Of a stretch of DNA of 64,000 nucleotides, positions 22,432 to 37,400 are shown one piece after another. Under the pieces are notes generated by a model. The model was not told the DNA's origin. It did not search any database and worked only from the letters and a program-made list of their open reading frames with translations. Made by a program: the position numbers and the translations under genes. The stretch spans positions 6,510,001-6,574,000 of the forward strand of contig CM082589.2 of the NCBI GenBank assembly GCA_040954595.2, given 5' to 3'. This stretch comes from Balanoglossus misakiensis. Taxonomy: Eukaryota; Hemichordata. Position 1 is the first letter of the stretch; each line of letters begins with the position of its first letter.

Positions 22432-25400
22432 ATGGAGGTTGAAGGTAGGAATTATTTTGAATTTTTTGCTATATTATGCGATCCCTGTCGATGTGATACC
22501 GCTGAACAGTTTTGAACATCGCTTTATAATAGGCTGTTGAACTGTACAAATGGTCTTGCTTTCAACGATCGGAATGCCGTAGCACGGAGCTTTTTTCACC
22601 GACCACATATATACCGTATACGCGATGACAAAGTCCGAGGGGTGATTCATTTCCGAATCCGACACATTTGACAGCTTCTGTTGCGTCATCGTCAACATGG
22701 TTTATAAATATTGTCTGGAATAGATCGTTGTAACACTGGCGTGGAAGAAATTGCAGCCGTTTGTCCGTCGATCACGAGCGCACACTGAAGTTTCACTGCC
22801 GCCAGTGCAGTGGTATGGCCTGCAGGGGTCATGGGGTCAAGAAAAGGACGCTTTCCCAGGTTGTCCTAGTTACGTCGGAGACCAATCGGCCCTATTATTA
22901 TTAATACTCACGGCCGTACCCGTGGCCCTACTACAGTCTTATCAGTCCTAACTTTACTATTCTGTGACATATGTGTCCAAAGTATGTACAATCCAGCTGT
23001 CAAAATCACAATAAACAACAAACACTGCGCATGAAATAGACAGCGACTGCCACTCCCATACCATCTGAAATCCACATGAACCCAGTGTTTATACCCATAC
23101 CCTACATAGTTTTTGTAGCTATGATATAAATTAAAATACCTTCTTCATATCCCTGGACATAAAATGTGCACCTCAGCACTCTATAACCTGACAGTGACAC
23201 AAAAGTTGTCATTAATTCCACATCATGCATTCACAAAACAACATGATCGTAAATCACAGATTCATCACATATATGATTTTTCTTTGATCATTATAAATCA
23301 CCAGTTGACCAAAGAGCGTTGCCAAAGAAAAAGAAGAAAAAGGGAAAGGCTACAGCCAAGGAAAATGATGATGAAATTGGTTTATGTAAGCACCAAGTAT
23401 ATACTCATATTCAACTTCAAAGTATGATTTAAAGGCACATGAGCTGCAACTGGATAAAAAAACTTAAAGTTTTAAATAATCTCATATATGCTTTTAATTA
23501 TGTCTATCAAATGATATTTCATGATAATATATCAAGCTCAACACTTATTTATGACAAAATTGTCAAAAATTAAAGAAAAACGAAAATTCAGGACTGCAAT
23601 TTTTAAAAAAGTGCAATTACCTGAAGTCATGGTTTACTTTCAGCGCCTGATTCAGAAAACACAAAAGCTAAATTAGAAGAACTATTGAAGGCAGCGGTTG
23701 ATCAGTCTAAAAGGTAAGACAGTTTATTTTTAAAAGTGTCAGTGTTTTTGATTTGGTGGTATGTACTATAGCCTGGTGATTATTGCCACTAGTCTATAAT
23801 TGTATGATATGGGACAAAGTATAGAAGAAATTATTTTTTGAAAGATGACATTTTGACAATGGTGTTAAAGGGTTTAACTTCACTGTCATGTGAGCTATAT
23901 TTCCTGTGGAAGAGGTATATTTTCAGGTCATACTGAAGAACTGTGCATGTACCTGTGCAAATACACACTGCTGCACTGAAATACATTGTACACATCCTGG
24001 ATATTTTGACATTTTAATACCAGGACAAACACAGCTACATAACAACTACCACATGTAGTTTATACAATGGAATGTAGTCTCTGTCCTAGAGCCATCTCTG
24101 TTTACTCTGCATTTTTTTAAACTTCAGTGATGGAAAGAAGAAGAAAACAAAAAAGAAAACACAGGAAGAGTTGCTGGTAAGTTCACTAATCTCTTTGAAA
24201 TCAGTTCAACCAGGCAGAGTGCCCTCTAAGCCCATGTGATGCGTTACTGACTCAACAAACTCACTGATGACTCAAGAAAGTTACCCACACTACATGCAAG
24301 GGTATAGGACTGACTCAGAGAAATTTGTAGAAATCCTCAAATTGACTCAAAGCTTTTAAAAATTATGTTCGTTAGAGGGCACACTTTCCTCTTCTTTGTT
24401 TGGTGCAGGTCCCATTGTCTTCAGTGGGCAAGCTGGACCTGTACACTGAAGCAAAGCAAACTTAATTTACTTTGGGGATTCAAAACAACCATATCTTGTA
24501 TCCTGTTACAGCTGCAAACTATCAAATCAGGAAAATCGATCAAAAAGGACACAGAGGACACGTCCATGGCTGCTAATACTTACAACGAAGATGAATCACC
24601 ACGGACGAGAAAGAACACCAAAAACAAGAAAAAGTCGCATGCCAAGGAAATGGGCGTGGAAAACGATGGCTACATTGAAGAAACAGCTCTGGACAGTCAA
24701 TTAGACACACCAAAGAAATCTACGAAGAAGAAAACAAAGAAGAAGACAGTGCTTTCTGATGATGGGTAAGAAATGATAGGGGCTGACTCTTTCTCAGTTT
24801 CTGTGAAGTATCTTGAAAACACTGTACATGTATATCAGTGGGTGCTTTTACATAATTACATGGTGTACAGATCATTCCATTTGCTTGAGGATGCTACCTT
24901 ATTAAAGGCAAAACATGTTTATTTATCCCTTTCACCGCCGTGGTATGGTCCAAATCCATTGTTTTCTATGGTAAAGATGGACCTCTTAATAGGGAACTGG
25001 GGGTGAAAGGGTTAAGGATTATGGGCAATGCATATACTTCACCAAACAATCCTCACATGTGTTACCATCTCAACAGTGTGGTTCCAGGATGCACTGAATT
25101 CCATGCTGTTTGTGACATGTGAACCTTTATATATACCATTCCCCACAACTTCCGGTAAGGGTTTTAACTAATTCAAATTTCATTCCAGAGGCGAGATGAC
25201 AATATCAGAGCTCGAAGACACCCCTAGAAAGAAGACCAAGAAGAAGAAACCCAAAGCGGGCTCACCAACTCCGGACGATGACAAGACCGGAGATGAAATA
25301 GAAAGAATCAAGTCGGCGGATGAAGCCACTAAAACAGAAGACGATGGTGAACGGACGGATGCAGCGGGCACTCCGAGGAAAGTGAAGAAGAAGAAGAAAA

Positions 25401-28400
25401 AGAAAGGTGCGTGGTCATGGTAAACGCTATATTTTAGCATAAACTTTGATGTCAAGGAGAATAGAAAAATGCTGAGTCAACATTTTTTTTCACTGACTCT
25501 TTTCCATGAGCAACATGATCGATGGAGTTTATCTCAAAGTTGAGCGAGACGATCACCGAAAGCGGTTTCTTTTGAGTGAGCAGTGTGGAAATTGTCATAA
25601 TGCAAATAGTAATACAGTCAAACCTACAGTATAGTGACCACCAATCAAGGAACTCGTAAACTATAGAGAGGTGGCCTCTATAGACAGGTCAATTAATGCA
25701 CATGTATGTAAATTACACAGGGACTGTCACTAAGTGGCCACTGCATAGAGGTGATCACTAACACAGGTTTGACTGTAGTAGACACTTGTAATTCTCAACT
25801 CAAAATTGAGCCTATGAGGAGTGACGCATCCGACATCCTTCATCTGGTGTGACAGATCTTCATTCACACTACAGTCAAACCTCTCTATAGTGGCCAGTCA
25901 AGGGACTTTCCTAAACTGGCCTTTATAGAGAGGTGACCTTTATACATGTATAGAGGTTCATGTGAATTGCACAGGGTCTGTAACAAAGTGGCCACTATAT
26001 AGAGGTAAACGCTATATACATGTAGGGGTGGCCACTAACAGGGGTTTGACTGTACTGTCATCCTCCTTGCAGCTGCTACTGTAGATGAAGAGGCCACAGC
26101 TGAAGAGGTGCCAGCCGCACCTGTAGATGACCAGCGTGTCCTGGGTGTCTACATACACAGATCCGACAGACTGAAAACAGATCTCAATCTGACGCATCCA
26201 GTTGTGAGGGTTCAAATTGTAGATCTGGAGACGGGGAACTACGTCAAGAAGAAAGACAGGTACAGAGATTGTGTTTCCCTCCCCCCCCCCCCAAATCATA
26301 CTTCTACTGATATCAGGAGAGATACCCCCTGGCACACCAGGACTGAGGTATGTGGATAGCATTGGGGACTGGGTTTAGAGTAAAGGGTAAGTGTCCAGGG
26401 GGGTAACTTCCCTAGAATTATTCAACCCAGACAGCATACGTGTAACAAATATACATAATTGTGTGAGTCTAAAACCACAGTTTTTAGCTGAGCCTAGAAA
26501 AATGCCTCAGCAAAAGAACTCATCGTGCACTTAATGAAACTACATGTATGTGTGTTTCGACAAACACAGCTGAAATTTTAAAGTACATGTACTTTCTGAC
26601 AAGACCACTGTGACTGACTCTGTATCATTTTCTATTTCCAGCTCCCGGGCTGTGACATCGTATTACGAAAAAGAAAACGACAAGGTGGACTTCATCCTTC
26701 CGATAATGACACAGCCGTTTGACTTCAAGAAAAGAAAGTAGGTTTTCTGTTTTTCCATGCGCAATTCATAATTTAGACTTTCGTAATTCTTGAACCGCTT
26801 GAATCGTTGACATTTCATTTTGATTGCTAAAGTCAGTTTAGCCTATGCACAAATTTTCTTTGCAGGAAAAGTGATTCAGTTAACTAACGACCGAAATGAT
26901 TTCAGAAGTTGCATTGTCTTCTCACAGAATCCAATCTTAGCAGTTTATTGCAGTAACTTTCACCCTATGATCCAAATCACAATCTAGGTTTCATGTTGGG
27001 TGCGTACATGAGTATGTTTCCCTTAGAGATGGCTACATGGGGCAAACTTTTGATGCATCGAACTAACATCTTGTTTCTGTTATCCTTTACTTTTCAGAAC
27101 TGTTATTCCAGCCTGGGAGGAGTTGCTTCTCTTCAATGAAAGTTACCTCTATTTCATACAAGCACTTGAAAGTTATCCAAAGGTTATAGTTTTCTTCGAG
27201 GTGAGTCAAAAAGAATTTTTAACTATCTTACCATCACTGGGATGTGAATAATGCCAGGATAGTAACAATGTTTGGTTCAGAAAATGTTAGTGAATAACTA
27301 CATGTACATGCATTCTGGCATTTTTCAACTCAGCTTGCTTGTATTATGTGTGAGATGTGGTTACCCAGACTGTTGTAAAGTCAGTACAGTTTGGTTCAAC
27401 ACCCCATCTTTTATCCCTTCACAACATTTCCCCCTTTCTCTTCTCAGTTGCTAGATTTTGTCAGCATGAATGCCGCCAGTGTGCGGTACAACAATGCAAC
27501 GACCGAGGGCGGCTGGCACCGGATCGCCTGGGCTTTCCTCAAAATCGTGGGGACCAACGGCGCTCCGAACACGGAGAAGAAGATCAGGCTTCAGCTGTTC
27601 CATCCGCCGTTTAACTACAGGAAGAAACCGGGTTCCAGTGAGGTAAGCGCGTTAATTCTTTACTAAACAATCACGTGATCTGGCCATGTGTCCCATGGCG
27701 CTGTCATTTCCAAGCAACATTTCGGCATCCAGTTAAAGTTTTTTTCCGAGTATGTTTTTACTTTAGAACTGCCAGACACGTAACATGTATCGGGTATGGT
27801 GCCTTATCAGCCTCGTGGAGTTTCGTCTGCACAGTCTTTGTCTTCACCACCATGTTGAAGTTGCCCGTCATCTGGAAATTTGAATGCGAACGTAACTGCC
27901 GCCTGAGCGCGTCTGACGTCATTTGATATCGAAGAATTGCAAATAGCGTGTGACTCAAGTGCCAGTACTGTGTATGATGTGATGTGGTGTGGTGTGGTGT
28001 GGTGTGGTGTTATCATAGAACATCTCTTTACGCTTGCATATACATCTTTCTGACAGGTTTACCAGTGGTGGATGCATCTACCTCGCCAAGCTTATCCATC
28101 CACGCTCTACGTCACCTTGAAAGGAATTCGGCCGCCGGACAATATCCGGCCATCCGTCAGATCCATGTTTGCAACTCAGATGGTAAGTTCATGCAACTCA
28201 AAAACTTGTACATCATTTCTCATGTCTCTTGAAAACAGGACGTAATTGTATTCGTAAAATGAAACCTCAGACCAATCAATGGCAAGATTACATCAGAGTC
28301 GATACAAATGTGAGTTGTGCTTTGTAAGGGCATTTGCCATTAGCCACTTGGTTGGCACTGTTCAATTTGTATTCTACACCACAAATTGTGATTTAAACAA

Positions 28401-31400
28401 AAAGTGTTTTCCCTTCCTCTGATGAGGGAGCCCCTGATAAAATCTACACACGAGCAAGATCAAATTTGGTCTTATTTCACCAACAAAACGATAACAGCTG
28501 CGTCTTGAAGAAATTGTAAAAATTGATCAAGTCGGCCACTCTGCTAATGGCTCGTCAGTTGCTGCTACTTACACTCATAGTAGCCATGGCAACCAAGTCA
28601 GGCGCTCGTAATCTCCTGGTGTCATCAGAACTCGTTGATCAGATCTCGTGTTTGTGGAAAGTTCGTTTGGAAGGGCAGACGATAACACAGGATGGCCATC
28701 GTCATTGGCTGAGTGGGTGGTTGATTTTTTTTATTTTTGCCATTTTGGCAGAAAAAAATAAAAGGAACTACTATGCCATTCTAATTTCCAGAGAGCTACA
28801 CTATGTTTTTTAGATATTCAGCTTAAATGCTGTCAACAGTCAGACAATGTTACGTTTACTAGTAATATAAATAAAAAATATTTTCACTTAACCTGATTTG
28901 ACTTTTTTGAAAAAGCAAACTAAAATCTATATGAATCACGGTAAAATCACAAATTCTGTTCTCTGATGCATTGCCTTATATCTTCACATGATCTTGCTTA
29001 AAGGGGAAATCCGTCGTAGCTGATTTCTACATAATTTGGTAGCTTTGATGTCACTCTTTCAGAAAAAAACATATTCGCCATGTATAGGTCGCGCGATTTT
29101 TTACAAAATCTAGGGAAAGTTCCAATATGGCGTTTACTGTAATTTGAATCATGGGAAAAAAAGCGCCAGGACCAACTTCCGCCCACCATGGTGTGGGTGA
29201 TACCATTCTCCGATAGGTGTCACTGGGCGACAGACTAGGCGTATTTTCATAGCTATTGTTTGTTCTTTGCATCAGTTGATAAACAATCATCAGCAAAGTC
29301 GAAAATTTGTCATCTATTGACAGTTTTCATGAGCTATAACCCATGGTAAATATGCAAATACGCTTAGCTTGTGACGCAGTGACACCAATCGGAAAATGGT
29401 ATCACCCACACTAAGGTGGGCGGAAGTTGGTCCTGGCGCTTTTTTTCCCATGATTCAAATTACAGTAAACGCCATATTGGAAATTCTGCCAACTTTCCCT
29501 AGATTTTGTAAAAAATCGCGCGACCTATACATGGCGAATATGTTTTTTTCTGAAAGAGTGACATCAAAGCTACCAAATTATGTAGAAATCAGCTACGACG
29601 GATTTCCCCTTTAACTGATAACAAAATTATTATCATGTTTGTAGTAATTTTCAATAGCTGCTTGTTTTTCCTATACTGTGCTTGCCCAATCTCTTATCTG
29701 AGTCAAATTTCACTTGCCTCTTTCCCATGAGCAGCCATACATGTTAATGTGGACAGTGTGTGTAGGGGTGTAAATTTCAGTATGAATATTTTCCTAGTGG
29801 CTGTATAGGGAATTTTATTTTTTTTCAATTTGCAACCGATTGCCTCTAGCAGAATATTTTACCTGCGTCATTCCCTGAGCTGATAAACAGAAATCAGAGG
29901 AGAGTGAAATTGGGGTTGCAACACAAGCAATCAGTTCTGTGTGTTGAAATGAATTTGTGTTTTTTTTCCCCGTAAAAAGTGCAGGTCAGGTCGTTTCAGT
30001 CAAGTCATGCCAACTGAATACTTATTGGGGAAAAAGCTAGGAAAAGTGTCAAAAAAATAAATATATATGAGAACAATAAAGCTTTGGTTAATCATAATAA
30101 AATGACAATCCTTACCAGAGGATTGAACTAGTGACCTGCCCTACTTGTTGGGTTTTGTAACTTGTTATACATATTATTTTATTTGTAGTCATGTAATTTA
30201 TTTTGCAAGTGGAATGTCGAATTTTAATGTCTAGATTACCGGTAATTTGAAAAAAATTCATGTGAAACACCAGCTGTGTTTATCATGGCCTGATAATCAT
30301 TGACTCATCAACGATCGCAAGTGTACACTCCCACCTTAATGCCTTAGTTAAGATGTAGCCATCGCTATATTAGTAATCCAATGAGAGCGAGGAATTACTG
30401 ATGACGTTTTTAAGGAGGGACTGTTGATGATGAAACTAAAATCAATGACTGCACCTGATGACAAGCCTAGCCAGACATGATGTTTTATTCATGTCTGGCT
30501 GTTGTGTGATGACTGTGTGACCCCAAAAAGGGAAGGGGCCCTCGCAGTGACTGCTCAGTCGGCAGATGGACAGTCGTGTCGGGAATGAGCTCTGGATTAT
30601 AACATGCGTTAAAGTGTGCCGCACCTACCAGGCCATAAATGTGACGTTCTATAGCTGAGAGCTCGCGATAGAAAAAACATCGTCCAATATGGATTATCAC
30701 CGACTGACGTTTGTGGAAGATGACTTTGATGTATGTATAAGTTTATCAAACCCCGTGTTTCGGTGAAAAATATGTGTTACCTTTTCGTTTTCTGAGAGAT
30801 GTGGTTTCGACAGTGTCTGTTAAAGTAGAACATCTCTCGCAGGTTGAATACTAAACCTGAAGCCAGACCAGTTCTTGTGTGTAGGAGAAAGTACCGGCAC
30901 TACATGTCTCAGAGGAATGCTGCACTTTGAGTAGGGGATTACCCAGAGCTGATGTGTGGTCAGCACATTCCTAGCTTTGTGCATGTGGAATTTTACGCAA
31001 AATGCCATTGTGGTACATGTACATGTATTGCCATTTTTCTTGAAATTTCCACAGAAGGTGCCAAAAGAGTGTAGCAACACCTGCTTTTCTATTTATTTAT
31101 TTTTGTTTTTTGATAATCCAACAACATACATTATTATAAGTAAAACTCAGGAAAATAATATTTTTAATTTTCAGCAGTACATCGCCTTTTAAAGACAGTT
31201 TTATCGGAAAAGGGATATTCAAATGTACTGTACTGGCATTTCAAATCGAGCTATTTTGAGTCTGGAATAAGATAAAGTCTTCTGATAATAATTCTTTTCA
31301 CCATTTTTTTAAAACTGTTCTAAGAATCCCAGCGTTTTGTTTTTAAAAAAAAATAGGTTTACCAAGAACAGAGGATGTTCTTTATCGATTGTCAGTGAGG

Positions 31401-34400
31401 CAGTATCTGTTTTATGGATCATTTGAAACCTGTTTCCATGGATACTGATGTGTGCTATCGGTCATTTTCACACCTGCCATGGTTCAGTTCGACAGTTTAG
31501 TGTCAAGAATTCTCTCCTTTGACAAATATATCGGATGTCACCTGAAAACGGACATGTCTTTGCATTTATTTTGTAGCATGATAGAGACACAATGAAAGCT
31601 ATGCAGGGAATGTTAATGAAGAATACAGAAAATATGTAGTTAAAATATCTATCATGTGACGGGCATATTCTTGCTATTATTTGATGAAAAATTACTTGAA
31701 AATAAAACTACACAGTTTGCAAATTTTTTAACCATGTAAACGTTCAGTTGGAGCCACGGGTATTAAATCATTCATAAAGATTAGAAATTACTGTCTTATT
31801 TCTACGGGACTCAAAAAAACTGTCTGTAATGTTTAAATATTTGTACCATGCATGCAAAACAGGTGTAACAACATGTCGCACTCATGGCAGTGAAAATAAT
31901 CCTTCCTGAATTGCTCTTGTCCGGTTATTATTCCCTTCATTTTATGCCAGGATATTGTATGGAAATACGGTCAGAGCATAACATGCTTGTGGCAGGCACT
32001 CAGACTGTTAAATATCACAGGTCTGTTTCCCAAACAACTCTGTGTCTCTGGTGAGCAATGTGTCAAAATCGTTCATGTCTGATGATTTGATTTCAACTGC
32101 ATTCCCGCTAGGTGCCCTGTGGCGATCTGTGGGCTACTGATGCTAGGCGTGACTGGAAACATGATTTTAATATGAGAATGGGAGATAAAGGTTGATAAAG
32201 GTTGAAAATACAGTATAGTCTTCTTATCTTGCTACAAATAGTATACATAATTATCAGATAACTACTTTGCAAAAAAATCAATATATTAATATTATGATGG
32301 ATATTGATCATAACACAAAATACAGTAAAACCTGTCTGAACTATCCCCCATCTATCTGGAAACCTGCCTATACCAAACACCTTCTCTTTGACATAGAACC
32401 ACATTTTTGAAAAACCTCAACAAACTGGATACTCTGCAAACTATACAGTTTCTTCAGTCCCTTTGGTGTTCGTTTCAGACAGGTTTACTGTATATTCAAC
32501 TCATGGTGTTGTTTCTTGTAGTGTATGTAAATTGTTTTACATGCTGCGATTTGATGTGTTCTGATTTTCAGGAGGAAGGTTCCACAACTTACAAAGATCT
32601 CAGGAAGAGTATTGAATGGGGAGGGAAAATGACAGCCAGGTCAGTGAAATGTCAAACAGTGATTATTAGAGAACAGTTATTCCAAAGACCACTTGGGTCA
32701 TCTCTGCTTGTCTGTGGTCTATTGATCTGAGCTACAGAAGATAATTAGAGAGATTTCCTCTTTTTCTGATTTGATGACCTCAAAATATTTTCCAATGTTG
32801 AAGAAATTATACAGCAACTCCCAATGGAGGATGTGCAGTGCTGTGAATTCCAATGGAGACACATTTATTTCTATCATGGATGTATCATGTATTATGTTTT
32901 TACAGATTTGCATGGTGGCGACCATATATGTTATATCCTGTTCACACTTCCACAGTCAATAGCTCACATACATACATGTACCTCAGCATAAGTAAATTGA
33001 CATAATAAAATATCAGTTTGAAACCACAAAAATAGTTTGTTGATTGATAAACAATGCAAAACACTGCAGCTTTCAGATCTTCAAAAGTCTAGTACCAGTA
33101 GTAACATTCTAATAATTTTCTTCACTGCAACAGAACCTCAGCAAAGACGAAGTCCCTTGCCATGTGGTCGAGGCTTCCAGGGCAGGTGTGTCACATTCCA
33201 AACAAAACAATTTTCCAACTGAACGCTGGCAGGAAAGGATGCTTTGTTATCAAGTTCTCACACGATGGAAGGTAAATTTACATGCACCTTTGAGTTCCTG
33301 TTTTGTCTTTTAGCTCTATCACCCCTTTTCCCTCTTTAGGAGGTCCAACTTTACCATAGAAAACAGTGGAATTGGACTGAACCATGATGGTGAAAGGGTT
33401 GAATCTCCAGAATGACATCTGCTTGATATTGCCTCCTTATTATCTATACTTACAACTTGTGCTGTAACCCGTGGAAATCTTTCATGCAATACATATTACA
33501 TTACAGTAATACACTGTACAATAAGTATGCAAATGAGTTCCAATATGGCTGACGTGTTTCAATGTTATAACATACAGGTGTCACTGATTTGAATAAAACA
33601 GTTGTTGCGAGAATACTCAGCCAACATTTATGTTTTCTTCTCTTTACAGCTATCTTGCCTGTGGTGGAGGAGATCGAGAAGGGTATCCTATTTCAATTTT
33701 CGATGTAAGTATAGGAAAATCAAATGGTAATTTTGGCATTCGTTTAAAAAGGCGTTTTGATGCCAACTCTAATCAGATAAGACAGTGACAGTCATAACTT
33801 TCATCCACCTTCTGTACGTGTTGTCATACATGTATGGACTAATTAAGGACTGATTGTTTTATCCAGTTAACCTGTACATATGTAATTAATTTCCAGACTC
33901 TGCCCATCAATTGTTAAATCTCTTTTTCATATTTCAGATGCCATCGGGTAGACTGCGTGGGCAACTGCCTGGGCACTACAGCATTATCTATGACCTGTGT
34001 TGGTCTCCAAGCGACACTGAGATCCTGTCAGCGTCATCAGATGGAACTGCCAGGTAGGCCATGGAAGAGTCCTCTTGATTGGTTGATTTTTGGCCATAAG
34101 ACCAGCTTTGCGATGTAGCGACCAATAGTTTGACAGGAAAGAAGTAGTAGTACTTCTGAAATCCCTATGTGTTGTTGTAAATTGTTCAGTTTACAGAAAT
34201 ATGTCTGGTTGGTACAGGATCTTCGAACAGTATCATACAATCTATGTAAATTGTTCACTTTATACAGGTTTCTGGATTAGACAGTGTTTAGTTTAGACAC
34301 ATTTCACTATATTCAAACAGAGCAATAAATTACACAAGTCTGGGGATTTTGATTATTTTCTTTCTTTCCCACAGGATCTGGGATGTTGAGTCGCTGAGTT

Positions 34401-37400
34401 CGTCGCCTAGCCGTATATTCCCACATCCAGCGTTTGTATACACAGCAAGGTACCACCCGGCAAATGAGAACATCATTGTGACTGGTGGGTACGACCACGT
34501 TGTCCGAGTCTGGACCAAACAAAGTGAACAGCTCCATGGAGAGGTAAGTTTATAGTCCCTTGCACTCTTTAAGTACACAGTATTTCCGATGCCTTCCCTG
34601 AAAATAATGACTTCCCAGTCATTTTTATACCGTGTATGTATTTTCGTGTGTGTTAGTATATCTGTGTGTATATCTGTCTCAATTTTAAGCAGTGTATGCA
34701 TAATTTGGTAGGGACTGTAGCAGTTATCTAAACCACCATTGTAAAGTGTTCAGTGAATTTAACAGACCAGAAATGCCTCTTTAGAATCACAGACAAACAA
34801 AGTAAACCATCACTGTTTAGTTACTTGCCTATCTAGGCCACAGTGAATTGCTTCAAGCTGACATACATGCATGCATGTACACATTAAATACTTGAAAAGA
34901 AATTTCTCAGTTCAAGGATCAGGTGTTCTAAAGAACATGTATTAGATGGCTGTAATGAGAGAACAGAATCACATCTGTTTGCCTCAGGGAATAACTAGTT
35001 TAACCGTGGTCATTTACCATCTAGAAAAATTACCCACCTGCCAGACACATTGTGACCTGTTAGTATAGGTCTATGGTGGATTTGCTAAGATACTGTAAAA
35101 CACTTTATTTTCGCGAGTTAAATTTTACACGATATCGAGAGAGGCCACTGTTTAGCGAGTATTAATTTTCGCGTTCTCTTATCTCTTATTTCATTCACTG
35201 CATCGTTATCTCCAAAAATAATTATGCGACTTTTTATTTTCATGCTATTTTGGCTCTCGCGTATTTGGCGAAAATTTATTGCTCTCGAAAATAAAGTGTT
35301 TTACAGTATCTCCTAGGATTATTCTGGGCTGGCTGTAGCCTCATGCATCATGTTTTTATCTGTTCCACACAGCTACTCCATGAGCTTGAAGGTCACAAGG
35401 GCTTCATCAACTGTCTGTGTTTCAGTCTGGACGGAGATAAAATGTACACTGCAGACAGCATTGGAACCATCATCATATGGAACTCGGAGGTTGGCAGCAA
35501 ACCAAAGGCAAAGGGTGAGATATTAGAATATTAATTGATCAGCACACCTGGCAATTGTCCAAACAGTTAGGCTATCCAAAGTAGAGCAATCAACTGGAGT
35601 TGACACATGGAAGAAAAAAAACTCCAAAGTTAGAGTGATTGGGGCTTTGAAGTTAAAGACACTGGGACATCGGTCAGTTGCAGATTTTTAATTGATATCA
35701 ATGAAAAATAAAAACTGCATAAAAAGAAAAAATATCAAAGTTACAAGAAAGCAGGAAACTACAGCCCCAGATGTTAAAGATTGGTTAACTTCCAAAATTC
35801 TCTTAATAATAACAGCTCATATTTTTTGAAATCACTCTGAGGCCCTGCATTATGTAAAATAAATAAACTGAAACTGAAATATTCTTCAAAGGTTTGAAAG
35901 GTGCCTGGAAGATAGAGAAGATCATTGCAGAGAGAGAAATGGAAGGAGTGATTATCAACAACATCAAACTTCATCCAAGTGGGAGAAGACTTCTGGTGCA
36001 CGGAAGAGACAACAACATCCGGATGCTAGATCTGAGAATGTAAGGAATTCTCTTTGATCTCCTCGTTTCACTGCAGACAGTGGAATCGTACAGATGAATG
36101 ACAGATTCGACAATCTTGTAGTGTGTTAAAGTACATGTATCCATGACACTCTGTACATCAATGAATGCTAATGTATCTTGCATCCTGTGATGCTCAGCCA
36201 AATTAGAGGTGATTGTATTCTGTTAAATGTCAAATTTTGACTGACTGAAGAATTTTCTAAGTTAATGCCAGCAGATTATGGTGAAAGGAACTCAAACATG
36301 TAGTTTCATGGAAAATCTATGAATGAAAAAAATTATTAGTATTCAAGTCTCAAATAGTGAAATTAAAAATCAATGTGTTTCACAGTATCTGATGCTGGTG
36401 CTTGTTGGTTATGTCATTGAAAATGAATATCTCTCCAGCTACCTCCTCTTCATCAAGTAGAAGCAATTCATTACGAATTTGACATGAGAAATCTATAATC
36501 CTTAGTGTTTGTCGTTCCCTCCAGTGTGTATAGACAGTGTGGCACCATGCAAATGGGAATTCCTATCGATACATCTCTCTGTCGCAGCCTCCAGTCAAAT
36601 CTGATAGAGCACTGAAAAGTGATTCTCTGTGAATCCCAAGCACGTCTTTCCTGAAAGCAATCAGTCGAGTCACTGTGTGTTCGTTTCATATTCTCTCGCG
36701 TGGTTGACTGTTGACCTTTGATTTCATGAACGTCATGTCAGCTCATTACCCGGAGGTTTTGTTCATTGATGTGTTTTTGCGAGTCAACTGTGCGTCATAC
36801 CAAATGAATGAAAAAAAAGAATCACCACTATTTTCATTTTAATGCATGTACTTACACTGGACTCTTCTGAATTTAGATTCACCATTATGCAGAGATACCA
36901 AGGAGTACTGAATGTCAAAGAACAGATCCGCAGTACTATGTCGGCGTGCGGCACGTTCGTCATCTCTGGCAGCGAGGACCGGGAGGCTATAGTTTGGAAC
37001 ACAGACACTGGTATGTGCAATAGCATTGTTCACAAAATACTGTGAAACACTTTATTTTCGCGAGTCAAAATTTTCGTGATATCGAGAGAGGCCACTGTTT
37101 CGCGAGTATTAATTTTCGCGTTCTCTTATTTCATTCAATGCATCGTTATCTTCAAAAACAATTTACGCGACTTTTTATTTTCACGCTATTTTCGCTCTCG
37201 TGTATTTAGCGAAAAATTAATTGCTCGTGAAAATAAAGTGTATTACAGTATGCCCACGTACGGAAAGTGTAGTCACAAAAAAATCGACATGTTACAGTCA
37301 AACCAAGATTTGAAGATTTATATAAGAAATTGCTGAAAATGCGCTTTTTTTCTGTTTCAGGTGACCGAGTTGCTACCTACTCAGACTTTGGATACAAACA

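Larger units (their letters stand above)
28183..32571 (+). other. AHI1: Long AHI1 intron (4.4 kb)
   Basis: The largest intron of the gene. It holds the 609-bp foldback element, a 12-bp-stem hairpin (30469-30500), a possible alternative first exon (30689-30730) and a 172-bp TA MITE whose right half (32321-32492) ends 80 bases before the next exon. An ATG-initiated frame near 28546 with a signal-peptide-like start has no supporting exon structure. Confidence 0.6.

Noticed and set aside
22474-22698. Minus-strand open frame of about 75 residues ([15 protein letters not shown]...) next to the AHI1 start
   Set aside because: No homology recognised, no splice partner found and it would overlap AHI1 intron 1 antisense. 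Could be a real exon, but unsupported.
28546-28813. Short frame [19 protein letters not shown] with a signal-peptide look in an AHI1 intron
   Set aside because: Runs into low-complexity sequence and a stop, with no downstream exon or family motif.
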